Below are positions 1 to 5,655 of a DNA stretch of 7,400 nt, in pieces (within the stretch, counting starts at the first letter, position 1; each line of letters starts with the position of its first letter). A program made the position numbers and the translations under genes. The notes beneath the pieces were generated by a model. It saw nothing but the letters and a program-made list of their open reading frames with translations. It was not told the DNA's origin and did not search any database. Origin of the DNA: an uncultured Clostridia bacterium. Lineage in GTDB: Bacteria; Bacillota; Clostridia; Oscillospirales; CAG-382. The DNA is taken from assembly GCA_905235695.1 (NCBI GenBank), contig CAJOMW010000052.1, forward strand, positions 1-7,400. The letters run 5' to 3'.

Positions 1-545
1 CTTTTACGCTGTCTATATCAAAGTGCTTATTCGGATCGGTATAGTACGGATTATTGAGATCTATTGCCTCTGTCGTCTTACCTTCGCTTGCATTTTTAAG
101 CGAGAACAGCGAGGAAAGATCGTCTTTTGACGATATTTCAGCATTACTTGCTTCATTTACTGCCGCAGGAGCGTGATCGCTGTCCGAATCCGCATTGTAT
201 ATCTTTACGTCATCAAGTCGGAGTCCCTTATAGTCCTCAATGGCAAATTTCGCTTTTACAAATTGTTCTCTGAAAGCGAAGTTATCGGAATAGTAAAGAT
301 TCAATCCGCTTGTAAAATCGCCGTTCCATATACTTACCGGCGAGACCTCCGGAAAAGAAGAGAGCTTTCTCTGCTCGAGAAGCGACGTCTCTTTTTTGGG
401 CAATATAAAGAAAAGCAAGCCGAGCAAAACTATGAAGAAAAATAAGTGAAGCTACGGCGTTTATTCTATATTTTTCAGCTTTCATTCTGAGGGACTTTTT
501 GGATTTTGTCTTATTTTTTGAATTGTTTTCTGGATGATTTTGCAT
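1..545 (-). CDS. DHHW-family membrane-anchored protein, 5' part, apparently frameshifted, runs off left edge
   Basis: The N-terminal part opens at an ATG at 545-543 behind an AGAGGG ribosome binding site about 4 nt upstream. It encodes a basic, Lys/Asn-rich cytoplasmic head ending in MKAEKYRINAVASLIF. That frame then gives a poor membrane segment and stops at 282. A frame one base further on reads FFIVLLGLLFFILPKKE, an ideal membrane anchor. It continues as EQRKLSSFPEV, then NGDF, YYSDNFAFREQF and a G-L-R-L-D-D-V-K-I-Y-N stretch, open to base 1. The E-x-R-x-L-x-x-FP, G-x-F and Y-x-D-x-F-x-x-R signature is that of the DHHW family of extracytoplasmic proteins, probably involved in cell-surface polysaccharide modification. 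The second frame has a TAG at 454-452 and no ATG, so it cannot start alone with a full anchor. A single extra base near the A5 run at 438-442 would explain both halves. It lies 24 nt after recR on the same strand. Family confidence is good; whether the gene is broken, phase-variable or a sequencing artefact is open. Confidence 0.75.
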
Positions 546-569
546 TTTGCCCTCTTTTAAAAGTAAAAT

Positions 570-1178
570 TTATAATTCGCTTCTTCCGGAAATTGCGCGG
601 GACAAGGTGACTTCGTCAGCGTATTCGAGGTCTCCTCCGACGGGTATGCCGTAGGCAAGCTTTATGCCGAGCGGTTTTATAAGTCTTGAGAGATACATAG
701 CCGTTGCGTCGCCTTCGACGCTCGGGTTGGTCGCTATTATTATTTCGGCTTTTTCAACCGATTCAAGTCCGTTTATTCTGTCGAGCAGTTCTTTTATCCT
801 GAGGCTTTCGGGCGTTTTGCCTTCGAGCGGAGATATGAGGCCGCCGAGGACGTGGAAAACGCCGTCGAACTCGTTTATTTTGAGTATCGCCGCAACGTCT
901 CTCGGATCCTCCACCACGCATATCAGAGATTTATTTCTCTTTTCGCTTGCGCATATCGGGCAGATGTCGGTATCGGATATATTCTGGCACACTTTACAGC
1001 GCTTTATGTTTTTCTTTGCGGCCAATATGGAGTCCGAAAAAGCCTTTGCCTCGTCATCGGAAAAATCGAGCACGGCGAATGCCAGTCTGTAGGACGTTTT
1101 TCTGCCTATGCCGGGCAGTTTTCTGAAGTTGCTCGCAAGGTTTTCGAGCGGGGGTATAAAGGAATTGTTTTCTGCCAT
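570..1178 (-). CDS. recR: Recombination mediator protein RecR
   Basis: RecR acts with RecO (and RecF) in the cytoplasm to load RecA at gaps and breaks. The 202-residue product matches the family's usual size of about 200. It shows the parts in order: a helix-hairpin-helix with LPGIGRKTSYRLAF (residues 21-34), a four-cysteine zinc finger (Cys 61, 64, 73, 76) and a Toprim domain from about residue 84 with VVEDPRD. The C-terminal half has VLGGLISPLEG, ATNPSVEGDATAMYL and the closing AYGIPVGGDLEYADE. The frame extends upstream to 1235, but that start lies only about 8 nt from the predicted transcription start and adds non-family residues. The ATG at 1178 has AGAGGA about 9 nt upstream and is preferred. 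The usual partners dnaX and ybaB/ebfC are not upstream here; recR has its own promoter and is followed closely by the DHHW gene. Confidence 0.96.
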   Translation of the reverse strand: MAENNSFIPPLENLASNFRKLPGIGRKTSYRLAFAVLDFSDDEAKAFSDSILAAKKNIKRCKVCQNISDTDICPICASEKRNKSLICVVEDPRDVAAILKINEFDGVFHVLGGLISPLEGKTPESLRIKELLDRINGLESVEKAEIIIATNPSVEGDATAMYLSRLIKPLGIKLAYGIPVGGDLEYADEVTLSRAISGRSEL

Positions 1179-1249
1179 TTTCCGGAGTCCTCTCTGTTTA
1201 TTTTGGGCGGCGTGACAATGCCCCACGCTAAACATACTTAATCTATTAT

Positions 1250-1278
1250 ATTATAACATATATGGGGATTTTTTGCAA
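1250..1278 (-). promoter_or_regulatory. Sigma-A-type promoter of recR
   Basis: On the minus strand, TTGCAA (1278-1273) and a perfect TATAAT (1255-1250) are separated by 17 nt, with TG one base before the -10 box (extended -10). Transcription should start near 1243, giving a leader of about 65 nt before the recR ATG. A small 5-bp stem (GCGTG/CACGC, 1210-1228) lies in that leader. No terminator is seen between recR and the DHHW gene, so this promoter probably serves both. Confidence 0.8.
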
Positions 1279-1296
1279 GACCAATATTTATAATTT

Positions 1297-1398
1297 TTCA
1301 CAAAAATGTGAGAGGGCTCCCTTTTTTGGGGAGTCCTCCGCTTTCAACTGTAAAAATCCCGATGGGATTTTTACAGCAATTTTGCATTATAAAATCCC
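1297..1398. repeat. Cluster of perfect and near-perfect inverted repeats between two minus-strand genes
   Basis: Three hairpins sit side by side. The first is TCACA-AAAA-TGTGA (1298-1311). The second has ten pairs, one a G-T wobble: GAGGGCTCCC (1312-1321) with GGGAGTCCTC (1329-1338). The third is a perfect 13-bp stem, CTGTAAAAATCCC (1348-1360) with GGGATTTTTACAG (1364-1376), around a GAT loop. AAAATCCC at 1391-1398 can also pair with GGGATTTT at 1364-1371, which would exclude the third hairpin, or with GGGATTTT at 1265-1272 beyond the cluster. The block lies between the terminator of the upstream gene and the recR promoter, so it is not needed for either. Tandem palindromes of this kind are typical of dispersed intergenic elements, but a family cannot be named from one copy. 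Confidence 0.6.
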
Positions 1399-1402
1399 TG
1401 CC

Positions 1403-1440
1403 AATAAAAAGACCTCCGAAAGCCTAGAGGCTTTCGGAGG
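1403..1440 (-). terminator. Rho-independent terminator of the stalk-domain gene
   Basis: A perfect 12-bp GC-rich stem, CCTCCGAAAGCC (1413-1424) with GGCTTTCGGAGG (1429-1440), closes a 4-nt loop. Read on the minus strand it is followed by TCTTTTTATT (1412-1403). It starts 7 nt after the TGA of the gene at 1447, in the right orientation to end it. There is no U-tract in the plus direction. Confidence 0.93.
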
Positions 1441-1446
1441 CTCACC

Positions 1447-2886
1447 TCACTTTGTCACTTCCGCTCCGAGCGAAGAAGCAATATCTTCAAGCATCTGCTT
1501 GACATTGCTTGAGTACGAAGCCTGAGACACATTGAACGCAACCATGCATAAGACGTTTTCGTCAAAAGCCGTAAGATAATTTAAAGTATAAATCTTTCCG
1601 CCATTATTTGACACGCTTCCTTCAAAGAACCAGAACTCTCTGTCGCCTATAAGACGCTCCTCTGCAGGGACGGATATGCTGTACCCGTTTACCGCCATGC
1701 TGCGGACTATGTATTCGGCATATTTCTGAAGGTCAAATTCTTCGTCGGGAAGCTCGCTTGCAAAAAAGATTGCCGTAACGCTCGTCTTTGAGTCTGTGTA
1801 CTGTGTTTCGCTTACTTTTTTGAACGAGCTTGGGAGAACATAGCCAACGCCGTTTATTTCGACTACGCCCGAGCCGCCGTCTGCTGCGGCAACACCGTCG
1901 TAGGGGTATTCCCCGGCGTCGCCTGCTTTAAGCTCCTTTGCATTGAAGCTGTTAAGGACAGACGCTATCATCTTGTCGGCGTCAGCCTCTTTCGGTCCTG
2001 CGTAAACGTCTATCTCGTATATATATCCGCCTCTTTCAAAGAATGAGTAGCTGTAGCTTCCGCTCCGAGCGTAAAGCTCTGACGCAGCGCGGAAATATAT
2101 TTCATACGCTTCAAAGTTTTCGTATGACTTTTTTGACAGCGGCGAAAGCGTTATAACATCTTCGTTCAGGATATTTTCAAAGTTTTCGTAGGTTTTGTCA
2201 ACTATTTCGTCGAGAGATAAGTCATCGGATACGGAATACACCTTGACAGTGACGCGGGAAGTACCTCTGGTGTCGGTGTATACGTCTATAAAGTCGAATA
2301 CGTTCTCTTTTTCGTCAAAGTAGCCGGTCTTGACATAGCTTTCGGGGAAGGTGAGGGAGAACGCAAACTTGTCGGAGCTGAACTCCTTGATTCCGCCCTT
2401 TATGACGGATATTGCCTTGGTCGCATCATCGTACGACACCTCGGCGCCGAAGTTCTCGGAGATAAATCTGAGCGGCACCATGGTACGGTCGGTCGAAATC
2501 ACTGGAGCGGTCAGCAGCTCCTGCTCCCTGCCGTTTATCTTTGCGATTATATTGCCAATCTGAAGCTCTATTTCTGTGTCTTCATAAGAGAGGAATATCT
2601 TCCGTGTCTCGTCCTCCCAGTCAACCTTTGCCCCGAACGCCTCGGTGATAACGCGAAGCGGAACGAGTGTCACGCCGCCAATGTTTTCCACCTCGACGAC
2701 GTACGGCTTTTCGACGGTCACTTCATTGCCGTTTATGAGCAGCGTGTCGTCGCCGACCTTGAAGGATATCTCTACAACGCCATCACGCCGGGATACATTG
2801 CTTTCGGTACCCTCTGCGGCAAATGCAAATAACGCAAGCAGCAAGGCCAGAGAGATCGCCAAAAGCGCTTTCATCATATTTTTCAT
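1447..2886 (-). CDS. Secreted protein with two copper-amine-oxidase-type stalk repeats and a duplicated C-terminal domain
   Basis: This 479-residue protein begins with a signal peptide (MKNMMKALLAISLALLLALF, cleavage likely after the AFA at 21-23). Residues 45-100 and 108-163 are two copies of the stalk domain found in copper amine oxidase N-termini and many clostridial surface proteins. Each carries its hallmark: TLVPLRVITEAFGAKVDW (73-90) and TMVPLRFISENFGAEV (135-150). Behind them, residues 168-316 and 340-476 look like two diverged copies of one alpha/beta domain. Each runs F/Y-x-LP-type strand, V-T-strand, D-E-x-D/S helix, aromatic strand, then a long strand and a final helix ending in SF-N-A or SLGA. 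The plan resembles PsbP/DcrB-like folds, which is an inference. No catalytic motif or sortase signal is visible, so the enzymatic role is unknown and a wall-associated or binding role is likely. The start is fixed by GGAGGT 6 nt before the ATG. It has its own promoter and terminator, so it is monocistronic. Confidence 0.88.
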   Translation of the reverse strand: MKNMMKALLAISLALLLALFAFAAEGTESNVSRRDGVVEISFKVGDDTLLINGNEVTVEKPYVVEVENIGGVTLVPLRVITEAFGAKVDWEDETRKIFLSYEDTEIELQIGNIIAKINGREQELLTAPVISTDRTMVPLRFISENFGAEVSYDDATKAISVIKGGIKEFSSDKFAFSLTFPESYVKTGYFDEKENVFDFIDVYTDTRGTSRVTVKVYSVSDDLSLDEIVDKTYENFENILNEDVITLSPLSKKSYENFEAYEIYFRAASELYARSGSYSYSFFERGGYIYEIDVYAGPKEADADKMIASVLNSFNAKELKAGDAGEYPYDGVAAADGGSGVVEINGVGYVLPSSFKKVSETQYTDSKTSVTAIFFASELPDEEFDLQKYAEYIVRSMAVNGYSISVPAEERLIGDREFWFFEGSVSNNGGKIYTLNYLTAFDENVLCMVAFNVSQASYSSNVKQMLEDIASSLGAEVTK

Positions 2887-2918
2887 TTTTTGACCTCCAT
2901 CTTTGATTTATTGCTTTT

Positions 2919-2954
2919 TAAATCTCACAACAAACGCCATTTAGGTGAGATTTA
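2919..2954. promoter_or_regulatory. 10-bp inverted repeat in the leader of the stalk-domain gene
   Basis: TAAATCTCAC (2919-2928) and GTGAGATTTA (2945-2954) are perfect inverted arms separated by 16 nt. They lie between the predicted transcription start (near 2966) and the ribosome binding site of the minus-strand gene. No U-tract follows the stem, so it is not a terminator. It could be an operator just downstream of the promoter or a stabilising 5' hairpin. Confidence 0.5.
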
Positions 2955-2972
2955 CAGCTTTACAGTAATTAA

Positions 2973-3001
2973 ATTATAACACATAAAATGACGTAATGCA
3001 A
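2973..3001 (-). promoter_or_regulatory. Sigma-A-type promoter of the stalk-domain gene
   Basis: On the minus strand, TTGCAT (3001-2996) and TATAAT (2978-2973) are 17 nt apart, with TG one base before the -10 box. The leader is about 80 nt long and holds the 10-bp inverted repeat. The design is almost the same as the recR promoter (TTGCA-x, 17 nt, TGT-TATAAT). Confidence 0.8.
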
Positions 3002-3053
3002 TAGTTTTTGTTCCGTCTGCACACATTCCAGGGCAAAAAATAATGAATAATTC

Positions 3054-3082
3054 TTGATTTATTAACATTAGTATGGTATTAT
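3054..3082 (+). promoter_or_regulatory. Promoter of the lipoprotein gene, divergent from the stalk-domain promoter
   Basis: TTGATT (3054-3059) and TATTAT (3077-3082) are 17 nt apart, with TG one base before the -10 box. Transcription should start near 3089, about 70 nt before the lipoprotein ATG. The two divergent -35 boxes are about 50 bp apart, so one DNA-bound regulator could affect both directions. Confidence 0.65.
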
Positions 3083-3088
3083 ATAAAG

Positions 3089-3122
3089 AAATTATATAAT
3101 TTGGTGTATTGTTGCCAAATTA
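3089..3122. promoter_or_regulatory. Two palindromes at the start of the lipoprotein transcript
   Basis: AAATTATATAATTT (3089-3102) is a perfect 14-bp palindrome that begins at the predicted transcription start. Overlapping it, TAATTTGG (3097-3104) and CCAAATTA (3115-3122) are perfect 8-bp inverted arms around a 10-nt spacer. Placement at +1 suits an operator or a 5' mRNA hairpin. The AT-rich setting makes the first palindrome less striking than the second, which contains G and C. Confidence 0.4.
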
Positions 3123-3159
3123 CGCAAAAATCAGAAAAACACGAAAAGGAAGTAAGATC

Positions 3160-3684
3160 ATGAAAAAGCTCGTAACTTTGATAATAGCCGCGGCTCTCGC
3201 CGCAACCGCTCTCGTTTCATGCGGAAACAGTACTGTCGTAAACAACGCCGTCGCCGCGTCCACCGGCGAAAAAATAACCGACATGACGGCCGAAAAGGCT
3301 GCCGGCACATACTATCTTACCGAAATGAATGAGATAGGCGGCGACAGCAAGATAACCGTCAAGACCTACGATACAAACCGCATAACCCTCACCGCAGGCG
3401 GCGATTTTACTCTTGAAGTAAAGGTAGCAGAAGGCGATGCGGAGGTAATATCGGGAACGTACAACATAACGAGCGACGGCAGGATCTCCCTTTCAGACGG
3501 AATAGCCATAGCGGCGGTAGGTGAGCAAATAGAGTGTAACGGCACAAAGCTCATAGCCTCGGGCTCTCTCGGCTCAAGGATGACCGCTGCCATGGTATAC
3601 GAAAAGGACAAGGTCGAAAAAACCGAGGACAAAACCGACAATACCGACGACACAGCTGACAAGACCGAAGACACGGCTGAATAA
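3160..3684 (+). CDS. Small lipoprotein with a lipocalin-like beta domain and an acidic Thr/Asp/Lys/Glu tail
   Basis: The 174-residue product starts with a lipoprotein signal, MKKLVTLIIAAALAATALVS followed by Cys21 in an LVSC lipobox, so the mature protein should be anchored on the outer face of the cytoplasmic membrane. Residues 47-150 form a compact beta-rich domain with GTYYLTEMN, a G-G-D-F-T-L strand, SGTYNITSDGRISLSDG and a closing LGSRMTAAMVYEK. This pattern fits lipocalin-like domains seen in many clostridial lipoproteins; that is an inference, and no ligand can be named. Residues 152-174 are a low-complexity tail made of short D/E-K-T units. The frame is open from a TTG at 3109, but that would bury the signal peptide. 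The ATG at 3160 has AAGGAAG 7 nt upstream. No U-tract terminator follows, so transcription may continue into the regulator 84 nt downstream. Confidence 0.85.
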   Translation: MKKLVTLIIAAALAATALVSCGNSTVVNNAVAASTGEKITDMTAEKAAGTYYLTEMNEIGGDSKITVKTYDTNRITLTAGGDFTLEVKVAEGDAEVISGTYNITSDGRISLSDGIAIAAVGEQIECNGTKLIASGSLGSRMTAAMVYEKDKVEKTEDKTDNTDDTADKTEDTAE

Positions 3685-3768
3685 CTCTCAGAATACGCAG
3701 CGCCGTATCTCACAACCGAGCGATGCGCACTCCCGGGAACATCCCGGCTTGAAAGGATGGTAACAGAC
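3685..3768 (+). other. Spacer between lipoprotein and regulator genes with two short hairpins
   Basis: ATACG/CGTAT (3693-3697 with 3704-3708) and CCGGGA/TCCCGG (3733-3738 with 3742-3747) are short stems with 6- and 3-nt loops. Neither is followed by a U-tract, and I find no convincing promoter here. Read-through from the lipoprotein promoter into the regulator is the simplest reading. Confidence 0.4.
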
Positions 3769-4260
3769 ATGGAAAAACTCGATACAAAAGTACTTGAGAT
3801 GCTCGAAAACGACGCAAGGCTCATCCCCGAGCAGATAGCAGTCATGCTTGACAAGGAAAAAGGCGACATAAAGAAGCTTGTGGAGGGCTACGAAAAAGAC
3901 GGCACGATAGTCGGCTACAAGGCGCTCATAGACTGGGACAAGGCGGGAAAAGAGACGGCGACGGCTTTTATAGAGCTGAAGGTAACGCCTCAGAAGGACC
4001 GCGGATTTGAAAAGGTAGCCGAGAGGATATACAACTACCCCGAGGTGCAGGATATGTATCTAATGTCCGGCTCGTATGATTTTCTCCTGCTGATAGAGGG
4101 CAAGACCATGAAGGAGGTCGCCCTGTTCGTAGCGGAAAAGCTTGCGCCGATTGACGGAGTGCTCTCGACGACTACGCACTTCGTGCTCAGAAAGTACAAG
4201 GACAAGGGCACCGTCTTCGGGCACAGACAGGAAAAAGACGAGAGGGAAGGCATCATATAA
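3769..4260 (+). CDS. Lrp/AsnC-family transcriptional regulator
   Basis: The 163-residue product has the family's two-part build. An N-terminal winged helix-turn-helix (residues 2-50) runs LDTKVLEMLENDARLIPEQI to KDGTIVGYKALID. A C-terminal RAM ligand-binding domain (about 64-142) has TAFIELKVTP, NYPEVQDMYLMSGSYDFLLL and a final VLSTTTHFVLRKYK strand. Such proteins form dimers and higher oligomers, sense amino acids and often control the gene next to them. The frame also opens at 3757, but AAAGG touches that ATG directly, while the ATG at 3769 has GGATGG 8 nt upstream. Its TAA overlaps the aminotransferase ATG by one base (TAATG), so the two are translationally coupled. The likely ligand is an amino acid related to that enzyme's substrate; which one cannot be read from the sequence. 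Confidence 0.93.
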   Translation: MEKLDTKVLEMLENDARLIPEQIAVMLDKEKGDIKKLVEGYEKDGTIVGYKALIDWDKAGKETATAFIELKVTPQKDRGFEKVAERIYNYPEVQDMYLMSGSYDFLLLIEGKTMKEVALFVAEKLAPIDGVLSTTTHFVLRKYKDKGTVFGHRQEKDEREGII

Positions 4261-5432
4261 TGTTTGATTATTCAAAAGTCCTCTCAAAGAGGGCGGTAGA
4301 GCTTAAGCCGTCCGGAATACGAAAATTTTTCGACATACTCGACGAGATGGATGACGTTATATCGCTCACTGTCGGTCAGCCGGACTTCTCAACTCCATGG
4401 CACATAAGAGACGCCGCAATAGAGTCTCTCGAAAACTCAAAGACGTATTATACTTCAAACTCCGGGCTTCTCGCTTTCAGGGAAGAGATAGCGGAATACC
4501 TCTCGCGCCGCTTCAATTTGAGCTATGATCCGAAAAAAGAGATAATTGTCACCGTCGGCGGCAGCGAGGCGATAGACCTTGCCATACGCGCGGTAGTCGA
4601 GCCGGGAGACGAGGTGCTCATCGTCGAGCCGTCCTACGTCTGCTACGCTCCTATAACTTCTCTTACCGGTGGAATAGCCGTTTCGCTTCCGACAAAGGCG
4701 GCGGATAGGTTCAAGCTTACTCCCGAGCTTCTTCGCGAGCACATCACGGAAAAGACGAAAATGCTAATCCTCCCTTACCCGAACAATCCCACCGGGGCAA
4801 TAATGACAGAGGATGACCTCAAAAAGATAGCCGACGTTATAAAGGACACGAATATCGTCGTGCTCACTGACGAAATATACGGCGAGCTGACCTACGGCAG
4901 GCGGCATTTCTCGTTTGCGTCGCTGCCCGGCATGAAGGAGCGCACGATTTACGTAGGCGGCTTTTCAAAGGCATACGCAATGACGGGCTGGCGGCTCGGC
5001 TATGTCTGTGCGCCGTACGAGATACTTAAACAAATGCTTAAAATACATCAATACGCCATAATGTGCGCCCCCACGCAGAGCCAGTATGCCGGAATAAAGG
5101 CGGCACGCGACGGTGACGAGGACATAGAGTACATGAGGGACAGCTACGACCAGAGGAGGCGGCTCATTCTGAAAGGGCTCAGAGACATAGGTCTCGAGTG
5201 CTTCGAGCCGGAGGGAGCGTTCTACGTCTTTCCGAACATAGGAAAATTCGGACTTACCTCCGAAGAGTTCTGCGAAAAGCTTCTCTACGAAAAGCACTGT
5301 GCGATAGTCCCCGGAAACGCTTTCGGCGAAAGCGGAGAGGGCTTTGCCCGCATTTCATACGCTTACTCGGTGGAGCATATAAACAAGGCTCTTGAAAGGC
5401 TGGGAGAGTTTGTCGAAGAAATCAAGAAGTGA
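4260..5432 (+). CDS. PLP-dependent aminotransferase, class I/II (aspartate aminotransferase fold type I)
   Basis: The 390-residue product has the normal family length and all key residues. It has the N-terminal VGQPDF (38-43) and the Y-x-x-N-S-G-L-L-A-F-R-E substrate region (64-75). PNNPTG (174-179) holds the cofactor-contacting Asn. The PLP ring-binding Asp204 and Tyr207 lie in LTDEIYGEL. The Schiff-base Lys237 lies in GGFSKAYAMTGWRLGY, and the carboxylate-binding Arg364 in FARISYA. It transfers amino groups between an amino acid and a 2-oxoacid in the cytoplasm. Within the family it looks like the AspB/PatA-type (subgroup I-gamma) enzymes annotated as aspartate, aromatic or N-acetyl-diaminopimelate aminotransferases; the exact substrate is not decided by these motifs. 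There is no separate ribosome binding site, since its ATG overlaps the regulator's stop. Coupling with an Lrp/AsnC gene suggests substrate-responsive control. Confidence 0.95.
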   Translation: MFDYSKVLSKRAVELKPSGIRKFFDILDEMDDVISLTVGQPDFSTPWHIRDAAIESLENSKTYYTSNSGLLAFREEIAEYLSRRFNLSYDPKKEIIVTVGGSEAIDLAIRAVVEPGDEVLIVEPSYVCYAPITSLTGGIAVSLPTKAADRFKLTPELLREHITEKTKMLILPYPNNPTGAIMTEDDLKKIADVIKDTNIVVLTDEIYGELTYGRRHFSFASLPGMKERTIYVGGFSKAYAMTGWRLGYVCAPYEILKQMLKIHQYAIMCAPTQSQYAGIKAARDGDEDIEYMRDSYDQRRRLILKGLRDIGLECFEPEGAFYVFPNIGKFGLTSEEFCEKLLYEKHCAIVPGNAFGESGEGFARISYAYSVEHINKALERLGEFVEEIKK

Positions 5433-5438
5433 TTTCTT
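5416..5438 (+). terminator. Possible weak terminator overlapping the aminotransferase stop codon
   Basis: AAGAAATCA (5416-5424) and TGATTTCTT (5430-5438) form a perfect 9-bp stem with an AGAAG loop. The 3' arm contains the TGA stop and is followed by TAATT. The stem is AT-rich, so termination would be inefficient. It may instead protect the mRNA 3' end or only partly separate this gene from those downstream. Confidence 0.4.
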
Positions 5439-5441
5439 TAA

Positions 5442-5469
5442 TTGAAAGTTGAAAGTGGAAAGTGGATGT
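5442..5469 (+). repeat. Heptamer tandem repeat, four degenerate copies
   Basis: TTGAAAG, TTGAAAG, TGGAAAG and TGGATGT follow one another directly at 5442-5469. The first two are identical, the third differs at one base and the fourth decays. It lies 10 nt past the aminotransferase stop, outside any gene, and marks the left end of the repeat-like intergenic stretch. Confidence 0.65.
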
Positions 5470-5655
5470 AAAATGCAAAATATAAAATTGATGCCACCCC
5501 ACTGAAAAACGAGAAGTTATTGGTGTTATTTACACCAAAAAATCATATATAGCCCTGTTGAGGGCGTGTTGAGGCACAAAAGTCACAACATTGATGTAGC
5601 CAACGAAAGCCCACCGAGGCACAGCTTCGCACCGTCGAAAGGAGATGGAACCCCA
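5470..5655 (+). other. Repeat-like leader upstream of the DUF362 gene
   Basis: This stretch holds a 7-bp hairpin, TTGGTGT/ACACCAA (5520-5526 with 5532-5538), and a 5-bp hairpin, GCCCT/AGGGC (5552-5556 with 5561-5565). TGTTGAGG occurs as a direct repeat at 5556-5563 and 5567-5574. It ends in AAAGGAGATGG (5638-5648), the ribosome binding site of the next gene. The DUF362 frame stays open back to a GTG at 5566, but those 30 codons (rich in Pro, His, Ser) show no resemblance to the family N-terminus. No clear sigma-A promoter, T-box or SAM riboswitch could be recognised, so how the downstream pair is transcribed is unclear. The base pattern differs from the neighbouring genes and looks like a dispersed intergenic element; that is an inference. 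Confidence 0.45.

Noticed and set aside
173..445. Plus-strand 90-codon open frame opposite the DHHW gene
   Set aside because: The minus strand here encodes the DHHW signature. The plus frame is Arg/Lys-rich without recognisable features.
1179..1235. Longer N-terminus of RecR starting at 1235
   Set aside because: It would start about 8 nt after the predicted transcription start, lacks a ribosome binding site and adds 19 residues absent from the family.
1262..1525. Plus-strand 87-codon open frame across the hairpins and terminator
   Set aside because: It runs through palindromes, a terminator stem and the end of a real gene, has no ribosome binding site and shows no domain.
3109..3159. TTG start of the lipoprotein at 3109
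   Set aside because: It would place a basic extension before a clear lipoprotein signal. The ATG at 3160 has a good ribosome binding site, and the extension overlaps the 8-bp inverted repeat.
3685..3768. Terminator after the lipoprotein gene
   Set aside because: The two stems are only 5 and 6 bp long and no U-tract follows either.
5520..5538. Hairpin TTGGTGT/ACACCAA as a terminator for the aminotransferase
   Set aside because: It is followed by A residues rather than a U-tract on the plus strand, and by mixed sequence on the minus strand.
5433..5655. SAM riboswitch or T-box leader upstream of the DUF362-metA pair
   Set aside because: None of the conserved SAM riboswitch core is present. 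The GGAGATGGAACCCC stretch only loosely recalls a T-box, and there is no specifier stem, antiterminator or terminator.
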